Source of the DNA: Clostridiaceae bacterium
GTDB taxonomy: Bacteria > Bacillota > Clostridia > Lachnospirales > Lachnospiraceae
Direction of reading: 5' to 3'
DNA: 29,870 nt
NCBI GenBank assembly: GCA_018378255.1
Contig: JAGZXV010000044.1
Coordinates: 1 to 29,870, forward strand
Shown: positions 8,035 to 15,734 of the stretch, in pieces
Layout: each line of letters opens with the position of its first letter
Position numbering within the stretch: the first letter of the stretch is position 1
Program-made: the position numbers and the translations under genes
Notes under the pieces: model-generated
Databases searched by the model: none
The model's input: only the letters and a program-made list of their open reading frames with translations
Told to the model about the DNA's origin: nothing

Positions 8035-9486
8035 ATGAGTAAAGTAAGAACAAGATACGCGCCAAGCCCTACAGGGAGAATGCATGTAGGAAATTTGAGA
8101 ACTGCATTATATGCTTATTTGATTGCAAAACATGAAGGGGGAGATTTTCTTCTCCGTATTGAAGATACCGACCAGGAACGCTATGTGGAGGGCGCTACGG
8201 AGATCATCTACAGAACCCTGGAGAAGACAGGTCTGATTCATGATGAAGGCCCGGATAAAGACGGAGGTGTGGGCCCTTACGTACAGAGTGAGCGCCAGGC
8301 AGCTGGTATCTATCTGGAGTATGCTAAAAAATTGATTGAAAAGGGAGAAGCTTACTATTGCTTCTGTACCCAGGAGCGCCTTGATTCCCTGAAACAGACT
8401 GTAGAAGGACAGGAGATCATGACCTATGATAAACATTGTCTGCACCTGTCAAAAGAAGAAATTGAAGCCAACCTGGCTGCGGGAATGCCTTATGTAATCC
8501 GTCAGAACAATCCTACAGAAGGAACAACCACGTTCCATGATGAAATATACGGCGATATTACGGTTGACAATTCGGAACTGGATGATATGGTTCTGATCAA
8601 ATCAGACGGATATCCCACCTATAATTTTGCCAATGTTGTGGACGACCATCTGATGGGAATCACTCATGTGGTGCGCGGCAATGAATACCTTTCATCATCA
8701 CCGAAATACAACCGTCTCTACGATGCGTTTGGATGGGAAGTGCCGGTTTATGTCCACTGCCCTCTCATTACCAATGAAGAGCATAAAAAATTGAGCAAGA
8801 GAAGCGGTCATTCTTCTTATGAAGATCTGATTGACCAGGGCTTCCTATCAGAGGCAGTTGTGAACTACGTTGCTCTGTTGGGGTGGTCGCCGGAGGATAA
8901 CCGGGAGATTTTTTCTTTAGAGGAATTGATAAAGGCATTCAATTACAGGAACATGAGCAAGTCACCAGCCGTATTCGATGTTACAAAGTTAAAATGGATG
9001 AACAGCGAGTATATGAAATCCATGGAATTTGATAAATTCTTTGAGATGGCAAAACCTTATTTACAAAAAGTGATCACAAAGGATCTGGATCTGAAGAAGA
9101 TCGCAGCTATGGTGAAGACAAGAATTGAGGTCTTCCCCGATATTGAAGGGCATGTTGACTTCTTTGAAGCCCTTCCGGAGTATGATATTTCAATGTATAC
9201 CCATAAAAAGATGAAGACCAATGGAGAAAGCTCTTTAGAAGTACTGACGGAGATTCTTCCACTTCTGGAAGCACAGGAAGATTACAGCAACGATGCCTTA
9301 TATGCTGTTTTAGCCAAGTATGTGGAGGAGAAAGGCTGTAAGACTGGTTTCGTAATGTGGCCGGTACGTACCGCAGTGTCGGGAAAACAGATGACTCCGG
9401 CAGGAGCTACGGAGATTATGGAAGTGCTTGGGAAAGAAGAGTCTTTAGCCAGAATCAGAAAAGGAATCGAATTGTTAAGTGCTTAA
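8035..9486 (+). CDS. gltX: Glutamyl-tRNA synthetase
   Basis: The 483-residue class I synthetase charges tRNA-Glu with glutamate. The N-terminus carries the HIGH signature as PSPTGRMHVGN, and the KMSKS loop appears as KLSKR near residue 251. The length is normal for bacterial GltX. The ATG at 8035 has AGGAG upstream and gives the conserved start (SKVRTRYAPSPTG); an in-frame ATG at 7918 would add an unsupported tail upstream of the promoter. The helicase gene overlaps its 3' end, so the two are cotranscribed. Whether it also charges tRNA-Gln (non-discriminating, with GatCAB) cannot be decided here. Confidence 0.97.
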   Translation: MSKVRTRYAPSPTGRMHVGNLRTALYAYLIAKHEGGDFLLRIEDTDQERYVEGATEIIYRTLEKTGLIHDEGPDKDGGVGPYVQSERQAAGIYLEYAKKLIEKGEAYYCFCTQERLDSLKQTVEGQEIMTYDKHCLHLSKEEIEANLAAGMPYVIRQNNPTEGTTTFHDEIYGDITVDNSELDDMVLIKSDGYPTYNFANVVDDHLMGITHVVRGNEYLSSSPKYNRLYDAFGWEVPVYVHCPLITNEEHKKLSKRSGHSSYEDLIDQGFLSEAVVNYVALLGWSPEDNREIFSLEELIKAFNYRNMSKSPAVFDVTKLKWMNSEYMKSMEFDKFFEMAKPYLQKVITKDLDLKKIAAMVKTRIEVFPDIEGHVDFFEALPEYDISMYTHKKMKTNGESSLEVLTEILPLLEAQEDYSNDALYAVLAKYVEEKGCKTGFVMWPVRTAVSGKQMTPAGATEIMEVLGKEESLARIRKGIELLSA

Positions 9487-11362
9487 TCAGGATAATACAC
9501 AGAACTTAAAAAATAATAATCAAAAATCGACCCTGGATGCGCGCCAGATGCAGGCGGTAAGGCATTTCCAGGGTCCTTGCCTTATTATCGCCTCACCGGG
9601 ATCCGGAAAAACAACAGTCATCACCCACAGAACCAGACAGCTGATTGAAGAATGCGGCGTGAACCCGTCTAATATTTTGGTAATCACATTTACAAAGGCA
9701 GCGGCCGGGGAGATGAAAGACCGGTTCAACCGTCTGACACAGAATCAGGGATATCCGGTCAGCTTCGGCACTTTCCACGCCATATTTTTCCGTATTTTAA
9801 AATATGCTTACCGCTATGATGCGTCCAGCATTGTCCGTGAAGAACAGAGAATCCGGTATATTAAAGAATTAATTGATAAGGAAGACTTGGAGATTGAAGA
9901 TGAAAATGAGTTCATCTCCGCCATTCTCTCAGAGATCAGCGCTGTGAAGGGTGAGATGATAAAACTGGACTACTACTATTCCAAAAACTGCCCGGAAGAG
10001 GTTTTCAAACGGTTATACGACGGATATGAGGCAAAGATGCGCCGGGCGAACCTGATCGATTTTGATGATATGATGGTCATGTGCTATGAGCTGTTTACAC
10101 AGAGAAAAGACATTTTACAGGCATGGCAGAAGAAATACCAGTACATACTAATTGATGAGTTCCAGGATATCAATAAAGTTCAGTATGAGATTGTAAAAAT
10201 GCTGGCGGCGCCGGAGAACAATCTGTTTATAGTCGGTGACGATGACCAGTCCATTTACCGATTCCGGGGAGCCAGGCCGGAGATCATGCTGGGCTTTGAA
10301 AAGGACTATCCCGGCACAAAAAAGATCATACTGAATGTCAATTACAGATGCTGCAGACCCATTGTTGAGGCGGCCGACCGCCTGATCCGGTGCAATAAAG
10401 TCCGTTTCCCCAAAGATATTGACATGAAAAAGCAGACCGGAAAACCCGTTGTGACCAAACGGTGGGAAACTCCCCGGGATGAAACCCTTGGAATCGTAAA
10501 AGAAATCCAGGATTATATAGCGGGGGGATATGAGATGACGGATATAGCGGTGTTATTCCGCACCAGTTTGGAGCCCCGGCTTTTGATTGAAAAATGTATG
10601 GAATACAACATTCCGTTCCGGATGAAGGATTCTCTGCCGAATCTGTACAATCATTGGATATCCCAGAACATTTTAAATTATATAAAAATTGCCGCCGGAA
10701 GTCTGGAACGGAGCCGTGTTCTGCAGGTTATCAACCGTCCAAACCGTTACATCAGCCGGGATTCCATGGAGATGCCTGTTGTGTCATGGGAGGCTGTCAA
10801 GTCTTACTATCAGGATAAAGGCTGGATGGTGGAGCGGATCGAACAGCTGGAGTATGATCTTAAAATGATAAGAAAGATGGCGCCCACGGCAGCAGTTAAC
10901 TACATCAGAAAAGCGGTAGGCTATGATGAGTATCTGAAAGAGTATGCGGAATTCAGGCGTATGAAACCGGAAGAACTGTACGAAGTGGCGGACCAGCTTC
11001 AGGAGAGTGCGGCCGGTTTTAAAACATTTGACGATTGGGCGGCGCATATAAAGGAATATGGGGAACAATTGGTGCTGCAGGCGCAGCAGAGAGAAGCCTC
11101 TGTGGACGGCATTACGCTTATGACGATGCATGCCTCTAAGGGACTGGAATTTAAGATTGTTTATATTCTGGATGCCAATGAGGGAATTACACCCCATCAA
11201 AAGGCGGTTTTGGATGCAGATATAGAGGAAGAACGGAGAATGTTCTATGTGGCAATGACGAGGGCAAAGGAGCGGCTCCATATATATTATGTGAAAGAAC
11301 GGTATGGCAAAAAGCAGGATGTATCCAGATTTATAGAGGAATACACAAACCAGGAGGAGTAG
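9479..11362 (+). CDS. UvrD/PcrA-type superfamily 1 DNA helicase, short form
   Basis: The 627-residue protein has the full set of SF1A helicase motifs: Walker A (ASPGSGKTT, residues 38-46), FTKAAAGEM (motif Ia), DEFQD (226-230), GDDDQSIYRFRG (motif III), MTMHASKGLEF (motif V) and FYVAMTRAKERL (motif VI). It should unwind DNA 3' to 5' in repair. It is about 100 residues shorter than a typical PcrA and ends just after motif VI, so it lacks the PcrA C-terminal tail. The GTG start at 9479 overlaps gltX by 8 bases; no ATG precedes the Q-motif region (LDARQMQAV), so this start or one close to it is needed. The cobO-like gene follows 3 bases later. Confidence 0.9.
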   Translation: MLNQDNTQNLKNNNQKSTLDARQMQAVRHFQGPCLIIASPGSGKTTVITHRTRQLIEECGVNPSNILVITFTKAAAGEMKDRFNRLTQNQGYPVSFGTFHAIFFRILKYAYRYDASSIVREEQRIRYIKELIDKEDLEIEDENEFISAILSEISAVKGEMIKLDYYYSKNCPEEVFKRLYDGYEAKMRRANLIDFDDMMVMCYELFTQRKDILQAWQKKYQYILIDEFQDINKVQYEIVKMLAAPENNLFIVGDDDQSIYRFRGARPEIMLGFEKDYPGTKKIILNVNYRCCRPIVEAADRLIRCNKVRFPKDIDMKKQTGKPVVTKRWETPRDETLGIVKEIQDYIAGGYEMTDIAVLFRTSLEPRLLIEKCMEYNIPFRMKDSLPNLYNHWISQNILNYIKIAAGSLERSRVLQVINRPNRYISRDSMEMPVVSWEAVKSYYQDKGWMVERIEQLEYDLKMIRKMAPTAAVNYIRKAVGYDEYLKEYAEFRRMKPEELYEVADQLQESAAGFKTFDDWAAHIKEYGEQLVLQAQQREASVDGITLMTMHASKGLEFKIVYILDANEGITPHQKAVLDADIEEERRMFYVAMTRAKERLHIYYVKERYGKKQDVSRFIEEYTNQEE

Positions 11363-11365
11363 AGG

Positions 11366-11890
11366 ATGGCAGGATGTGTTCAGGTATACTGCGGAGACGG
11401 CAAGGGAAAGACTACCGCCTCCATTGGTCTTAGCATCAGAGCGGCGGGAAGAGGAAAAAAGGTGGTCATTGCCCGCTTTTTGAAAACAGATGATTCAGGG
11501 GAAGTCGGGATTTTGAAGCAGGTTCCGGGCATCCGGGTTCTGCCCTGTGAAAAAACATTTGGCTTTTTCTTTCAGATGACCGGGGAGGACAAAAAAGAGG
11601 CGGCTGACTATTACAGCAGCCTGCTGGAAAAAGCATTTTTAATGGCTTATGAAATGAAAGACGGGCTGCTGGTATTAGACGAGATTATGGCGGCCTGCAA
11701 TTATAAGCTGGTTTCCGAAGCTCGTCTGCTTGAGCTGTTAAAGGGCCGGCCGGCTGAGTTAGAAGTGGTTTTGACCGGCAGGAATCCATCAGAAGCGGTT
11801 ATGGAAGCAGCGGATTATATCTCTGAGATTCATAAGGTAAAACATCCTTTTGATGCCGGAGTTGCGGCAAGAGAAGGGATCGAATATTAG
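11366..11890 (+). CDS. CobO/BtuR-like cob(I)alamin adenosyltransferase family protein
   Basis: The 174-residue protein starts with the P-loop GDGKGKTTA (residues 10-18) and has the VLDEIMAA motif that fits the CobA/CobO/BtuR family, which adenosylates corrinoids. It follows CAGGAGGAG and is 3 bases after the helicase gene. Genuine family members are about this size. The FLKTDDSGE stretch stands where classical CobO has FIKG, and there is no other cobalamin gene nearby, so the substrate is uncertain. It may be a corrinoid adenosyltransferase working with genes elsewhere, or a relative with another role. Confidence 0.8.
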   Translation: MAGCVQVYCGDGKGKTTASIGLSIRAAGRGKKVVIARFLKTDDSGEVGILKQVPGIRVLPCEKTFGFFFQMTGEDKKEAADYYSSLLEKAFLMAYEMKDGLLVLDEIMAACNYKLVSEARLLELLKGRPAELEVVLTGRNPSEAVMEAADYISEIHKVKHPFDAGVAAREGIEY

Positions 11891-11984
11891 AGCTGCATAT
11901 TTTGCTTGCATTTTGTCCTATTGTCTGGTAGAGTGAATCTGAAAAAGTGATATTACACTATAAAGAAAAGTGAGGTATTTAAAC

Positions 11985-12308
11985 ATGGGTAGCAAGGAAA
12001 TCATCCCGGAAGAACCACAAGAAGAGATGACCGTAACACTGACATTGGATGACGGCTCAGAAGTGGAATGTATTGTACTGACAATCTTTGAAGCCGGTAA
12101 TAAAGATTATATCGCACTTCTTCCTACAGAAGGCGCTGAATCAGAAGAAGGAGAAGTATATCTGTACCGTTATTCTGAAAATGAAAACGGCGAACCTGAA
12201 TTAGAGAATATCGAGGATGACGATGAATATGAGATCGTTGCAGATGCCTTTGATGAACTGCTGGATGAGCAGGAATATGACGAATTAGTGGAAGATGAGG
12301 AAGAATAA
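11985..12308 (+). CDS. DUF1292 family protein
   Basis: This is a 107-residue, very acidic protein (tail rich in Glu and Asp) with the DUF1292 pattern LTLDDGSEVECIVL followed by YIALLP and EVYLYRY. The family (YrzB in Bacillus) is widespread in Firmicutes and its function is unknown. I use the ATG at 11985; the GTG at 11970 belongs to its GTGAGG ribosome site. It lies alone after the cobO-like gene, possibly with its own weak promoter (TTGCAT-17-TAGAGT at 11906-11934), and is followed by a structured 3' region. Confidence 0.88.
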   Translation: MGSKEIIPEEPQEEMTVTLTLDDGSEVECIVLTIFEAGNKDYIALLPTEGAESEEGEVYLYRYSENENGEPELENIEDDDEYEIVADAFDELLDEQEYDELVEDEEE

Positions 12309-12316
12309 ATCCTAAT

Positions 12317-12334
12317 CCAGCCATATGTGGCTGG
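12317..12334 (+). terminator. Hairpin directly after the DUF1292 gene
   Basis: CCAGCCA and TGGCTGG form a perfect 7-bp stem around a TATG loop, 9 bases after the stop codon. There is no T-run, so it may be a 3'-end stability hairpin instead of a true terminator. Confidence 0.4.
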
Positions 12335-12342
12335 AAGTCATC

Positions 12343-12429
12343 GGAAAACGGTGCGGGCGGGAGATGAGCGGACAGCAGTTTGCTTGTTTTTCGCCCGCAC
12401 CGCTTTCTGCTGTTTTCCATCTCGCCGCC
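12343..12429 (+). other. Structured 3' region with two mutually exclusive foldings
   Basis: Fold 1 pairs GGAAAA (12343-12348) with TTTTCC (12413-12418) and CGGTGCGGGCG (12349-12359) with CGCCCGCACCG (12392-12402), a perfect 11-bp stem. Fold 2 pairs GGCGGGAGATG (12356-12366) with CATCTCGCCGCC (12418-12429, one bulge) and ACAGCAG (12372-12378) with CTGCTGT (12407-12413). The two folds share bases, so only one can form. It lies between the DUF1292 gene and the promoter of the ROK gene and may act as a terminator. Confidence 0.5.
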
Positions 12430-12454
12430 AGAAGTCTGCCTAATGAACAAATTC

Positions 12455-12483
12455 TTGAAAATTACATGAGATTATGGTATGGT
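12455..12483 (+). promoter_or_regulatory. Promoter of the ROK regulator gene
   Basis: TTGAAA (12455-12460), a 17-base spacer and TATGGT (12478-12483), about 50 bases before the start codon. Confidence 0.5.
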
Positions 12484-12533
12484 AGATTTATATTATATTC
12501 ATTATGAAAATAAAAAGGGGATCGTAGTAAAAG

Positions 12534-13712
12534 ATGGATATGTTGAAAATCCAGAAAAAGGGAAAAGCACAGATAAAATCCCAGAACCGGGTGCGGGTGT
12601 TCCGGGAGATTTTAAAAAGAAACGGGATATCCAGAAGCCAGCTGGAAAAGCTTTTGTCACTGTCGGCGCCTTCTGTGACCAGAGTGGTGGAGGACCTGAT
12701 AAAGGCGGGATTGATTTGCGAAGAAGGTACAGAGCAGACATTTGTAGGCCGGCGCCCTATCCTCTTAAATGTTAAGAAGAATGCTTATTACAGCATAGGA
12801 ATCAATATGAGCAATACCAAGCTCTATATCTGTATCACTAATTTGGGAGATGAGACAATCTATGCGGATAAGGCGGAGATAGACGGGCTGAAAAGCGGCG
12901 GTGAACTGCTGGCGGTCATGGATGAATGTGTGGATAAAGCGATGAAGACGGCTGGAATTAAAGAAGAACAAGTGCTGGCCGTAGGTGTGGCCTCACGGGG
13001 AACCGTGAACAGGGAACGTGGTTCTTTGGTGAGATTTGTCCAGGATCAGGAGGAAATCGGGATTAAGGAACACTTAAAAGAGAGATTTGACTGTCATATC
13101 CTGGTGGAAAACAATGTTACCGTGGATTTGAAATATGAATATATGGGACGGGTGGAACCGAATCATGACCTGGTCTATATCTTTGTGGATGAAGGCGTGG
13201 GCGGCAGCATCATCTGCAATGGGGAAGTGGTCAGCGGAGAACACAATATGGCCAGCAGATTTGCCCACATGCTGGTGGTTCCGGGGGGAGCGCTGTGTAA
13301 CTGCGGAAAGCGCGGGCACCTGGAAGGATATGTTTCAAAGCTTGCAATTGAAGCGGAGTACAAGCTGGTAAAGGAACTGGAGAATACCGTTTCTCTGGAA
13401 GAAATCTGCAGAAAGGCCAATGAAGGGGAAGAGGATGCCAGGCAGATTCTGGATCAGGCGCTGGATAAATTGGCGGTTGCGGTGACCCAGCTGCTATTGA
13501 TCCTGAATCCTGGGACAATTGTGGTCTATGGGGATATTTTTGAATTTTATGACGGCGTGACTGATAAGCTGAAGGATAAGGTAGGCCGCCTTGTATTTTC
13601 ACGCCAGATTTCTGACATTAACTGGGTAATCCGGGATAAATCTAAAGTACAGATCGAAAACAGCGTGGCCCATCTGGCAGTGGAAAGCGCGCTGGCTACA
13701 AGCGTGGTGTAG
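12534..13712 (+). CDS. ROK-family transcriptional regulator
   Basis: The 392-residue protein has an N-terminal winged helix (about residues 18-70, with LSLSAPSVTRVVEDLIKAG as the recognition part) followed by a sugar-kinase-like ROK domain. The zinc site is altered: His245, Cys255 and Cys257 are kept, but the usual third Cys is His262 (CNCGKRGHLE). The kinase Asp of the ENDANAA motif is Asn here (ENNVTVD), and the DxGGT phosphate loop is NMSNT, so it is a sugar-sensing regulator, not a kinase. It lies just before a PTS permease gene and probably controls it. ATG 12534 has AGGGG upstream; ATG 12540 is also possible. Confidence 0.9.
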   Translation: MDMLKIQKKGKAQIKSQNRVRVFREILKRNGISRSQLEKLLSLSAPSVTRVVEDLIKAGLICEEGTEQTFVGRRPILLNVKKNAYYSIGINMSNTKLYICITNLGDETIYADKAEIDGLKSGGELLAVMDECVDKAMKTAGIKEEQVLAVGVASRGTVNRERGSLVRFVQDQEEIGIKEHLKERFDCHILVENNVTVDLKYEYMGRVEPNHDLVYIFVDEGVGGSIICNGEVVSGEHNMASRFAHMLVVPGGALCNCGKRGHLEGYVSKLAIEAEYKLVKELENTVSLEEICRKANEGEEDARQILDQALDKLAVAVTQLLLILNPGTIVVYGDIFEFYDGVTDKLKDKVGRLVFSRQISDINWVIRDKSKVQIENSVAHLAVESALATSVV

Positions 13713-13761
13713 GCCGGAGCGGAAAATATTCTCAGAAAGACCGCTGTGGTATATAAATATT

Positions 13762-13780
13762 TAGTTTCAAAATGAAAGTA
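13762..13780. promoter_or_regulatory. Palindrome after the ROK gene, possible ROK operator
   Basis: TTTCA-AAA-TGAAA (13765-13777) sits in an A/T-rich TAGTTTCAAAATGAAAGTA context, about 110 bases upstream of the PTS promoter. A/T-rich palindromes of this kind are typical of ROK/XylR/NagC operators. The assignment is inferred from position and symmetry. Confidence 0.35.
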
Positions 13781-13887
13781 TTAACGGCGAAATTCTCCGG
13801 CAGAGTTCAGCTGTTCCTTTTTCTTAAATAGAATGACAGCGGGCAGATAATGCCTGGACTATATACAAACGATTGGGTGAATCATAT

Positions 13888-13937
13888 TTGACAGCGGTAC
13901 TTTTTTCTACTACATTGATAGTAAGAGGAGTACCGCT
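13888..13937 (+). promoter_or_regulatory. PTS permease promoter embedded in an inverted repeat
   Basis: A perfect TTGACA (13888-13893) is followed after 17 bases by TACATT (13911-13916). The arms AGCGGTACT (13893-13901) and AGTACCGCT (13929-13937) are exactly complementary and flank the -10 box, so the site could be an operator, or the start of a leader hairpin. The remaining leader up to 13992 holds no gene. Confidence 0.65.
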
Positions 13938-13992
13938 TTCCCGTATTTTTGCGGATGCGGGCCCTGTATTAACGGATTATGGAGGATAATTG

Positions 13993-15621
13993 GTGGAGAT
14001 TACTTTAATTCAGTGTATTTTAGTTGGTATTTGGTCCGGGGTGTGCTTTACCGGAATGCTTTTTGGAACATTTACAAACAGATGTCTGGTTTTGTCGGCC
14101 GGAGTGGGGGTAATCCTTGGGGATCTTCCGACTGCGCTGGCTATGGGAGCGGTGGGAGAACTGGCATTTCTCGGTTTTGGAGTGTCCCAGGGCGGTTCGG
14201 TGCCGCCAAACCCATTAGGGCCTGGCATTATTGGAACGATCATTGCCGTAACGATGAAAGGCCAGGGAATTGATGTGGGGTCCGCGCTGGCGCTGTCATT
14301 TCCTTTTGCGGTAGCCGTACAGTTTCTGATAACAGCCATCTATACTGTTTCGACCACGTTAACAGCGGGAATTGGTAAGGCGGTAAAGGCCGGGAATTTC
14401 GTCAGATTCCGCCTGATGGCAAATGTCACGCTGATCATATTTCTGATTTCCGGATTCTGCATCGGTTTTGCAGGGGCTTACAGTGCTAATGGGCTCCAGA
14501 ATCTGATCAGCCTGATACCAGGATGGCTGAGCACAGGCCTGGGCGTTGCCGGAAACATGCTTCCGGCCATAGGATTTGCCATGATACTGAGCGTGATGGT
14601 AAAGAAAAAATACATACCGTTTGTGATGATCGGTTATCTGGCGGCAGCATATCTGAAACTGACTGTGATCGGCGTAGCGCTTTTGGGAACAGCAATTGCG
14701 CTGCTGGAATATTTCAGAAGGGAAGAGGCAGAGGCGGGAAAAGAGGAAAAGAGCGCCGGATCAGGAGGGCGCGATAACGGGGAAAATGAAGAGAAAAGGG
14801 ACGTTTGCGCCCATGTCCTGCCAAAAATACTCACAGTAAAGGACTACCGTAAAACCGCACTGCGCGCTTATTTTCTCCAGAGCGCTTTTAACTATGGAAA
14901 TTACGAAGGAACGGGCTATGCATATATCATGTATCCGGCATTCCGAAAATTGTATAAAGATGATGAAGAACTGAAAGAAGCATTGCAGGACAATATGGAG
15001 TTTTTCTGCACCAATCCGAATTTTACGCCAATTATCACCAGCCTTCATCTGGTGATGCTGGAAAATGGGACCCCTGCAAAAGAGATCAAAAGCATTAAAC
15101 GCGCCCTCATGGGGCCGTTAGCCGGAATTGGAGATTCCCTGGTTCAATTCTGCCTGGCTCCGCTGTTTTCCACAATCGGCGCGTCTTTCGCTCAGGACGG
15201 AATGATATTGGGGCCTGTTTTCTTTTTGCTGGCCCAGAACTGCTGCCTTGTCAGCCTGAAACTGCTCAGCGGATCCTGGGGTTACAGGCTCGGATCCAGT
15301 ATTGTGGAAAGCCTTCACAGCAAAATGGAACAGGTAACGGATGTGGCCGGTATGATCGGCGTCACGGTCATAGCGGGCCTTACGGTCAGCTTTGTAAAAA
15401 TCACCACACCGCTGGCCTATACGGCATCCCTTTCGAGTGGAGAGGTGAGTAGCGTATCCGTCCAGAATATGCTGGATGCGGTGGCGCCCAATCTGCTGCC
15501 GGTGCTGTATACGGGATTAATTTTTTATTTGATTAAGGTGAGAAAATGGAATGTGTATAAACTCGTGGGTCTTACGGTAGCAGCCGGAATTGTACTGTCC
15601 GCATTCGGGCTGATTGGATAG
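13993..15621 (+). CDS. Mannose-family PTS permease, fused EIIC-EIID
   Basis: One chain of about 542 residues carries both membrane subunits of a mannose/sorbose-family phosphotransferase permease. Residues 1-241 are EIIC, with GGSVPPNP and about seven transmembrane helices; 242-273 are a charged Glu/Lys/Gly linker; 277-540 are EIID, with LTVKDYRKTALRAYFLQ, NYEGTGYAY and MGPLAGIGDS. In most bacteria these are separate genes. I prefer GTG 13993 (GGAGG seven bases upstream) over TTG 13990. No EIIA or EIIB gene is near, so phosphorylation must come from elsewhere or the protein may act in sensing or facilitated transport. The upstream ROK protein is the likely regulator. Substrate unknown. Confidence 0.9.
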   Translation: MEITLIQCILVGIWSGVCFTGMLFGTFTNRCLVLSAGVGVILGDLPTALAMGAVGELAFLGFGVSQGGSVPPNPLGPGIIGTIIAVTMKGQGIDVGSALALSFPFAVAVQFLITAIYTVSTTLTAGIGKAVKAGNFVRFRLMANVTLIIFLISGFCIGFAGAYSANGLQNLISLIPGWLSTGLGVAGNMLPAIGFAMILSVMVKKKYIPFVMIGYLAAAYLKLTVIGVALLGTAIALLEYFRREEAEAGKEEKSAGSGGRDNGENEEKRDVCAHVLPKILTVKDYRKTALRAYFLQSAFNYGNYEGTGYAYIMYPAFRKLYKDDEELKEALQDNMEFFCTNPNFTPIITSLHLVMLENGTPAKEIKSIKRALMGPLAGIGDSLVQFCLAPLFSTIGASFAQDGMILGPVFFLLAQNCCLVSLKLLSGSWGYRLGSSIVESLHSKMEQVTDVAGMIGVTVIAGLTVSFVKITTPLAYTASLSSGEVSSVSVQNMLDAVAPNLLPVLYTGLIFYLIKVRKWNVYKLVGLTVAAGIVLSAFGLIG

Positions 15622-15734
15622 AGGCGGACGGTTATGGTGGAAAAACAGACGGATTAGTGATAACATAGTAAAGAACCTGTAAAATAAAAGATTGAATGAA
15701 CAATTAACCTGAAAAATACTTGTGAGGTACTTAT

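Noticed and set aside
12479..12775. 98-residue plus-strand frame overlapping the start of the ROK gene
   Set aside because: It overlaps the ROK helix-turn-helix region in another frame and shows no recognisable domain; the ROK frame has the conserved motifs.
15692..15720. TTGAAT-17-AATACT as promoter of the PRTase operon
   Set aside because: Transcription would start near 15727, inside the ribosome site of the gene at 15735, so it is unlikely; no better promoter was found by eye.
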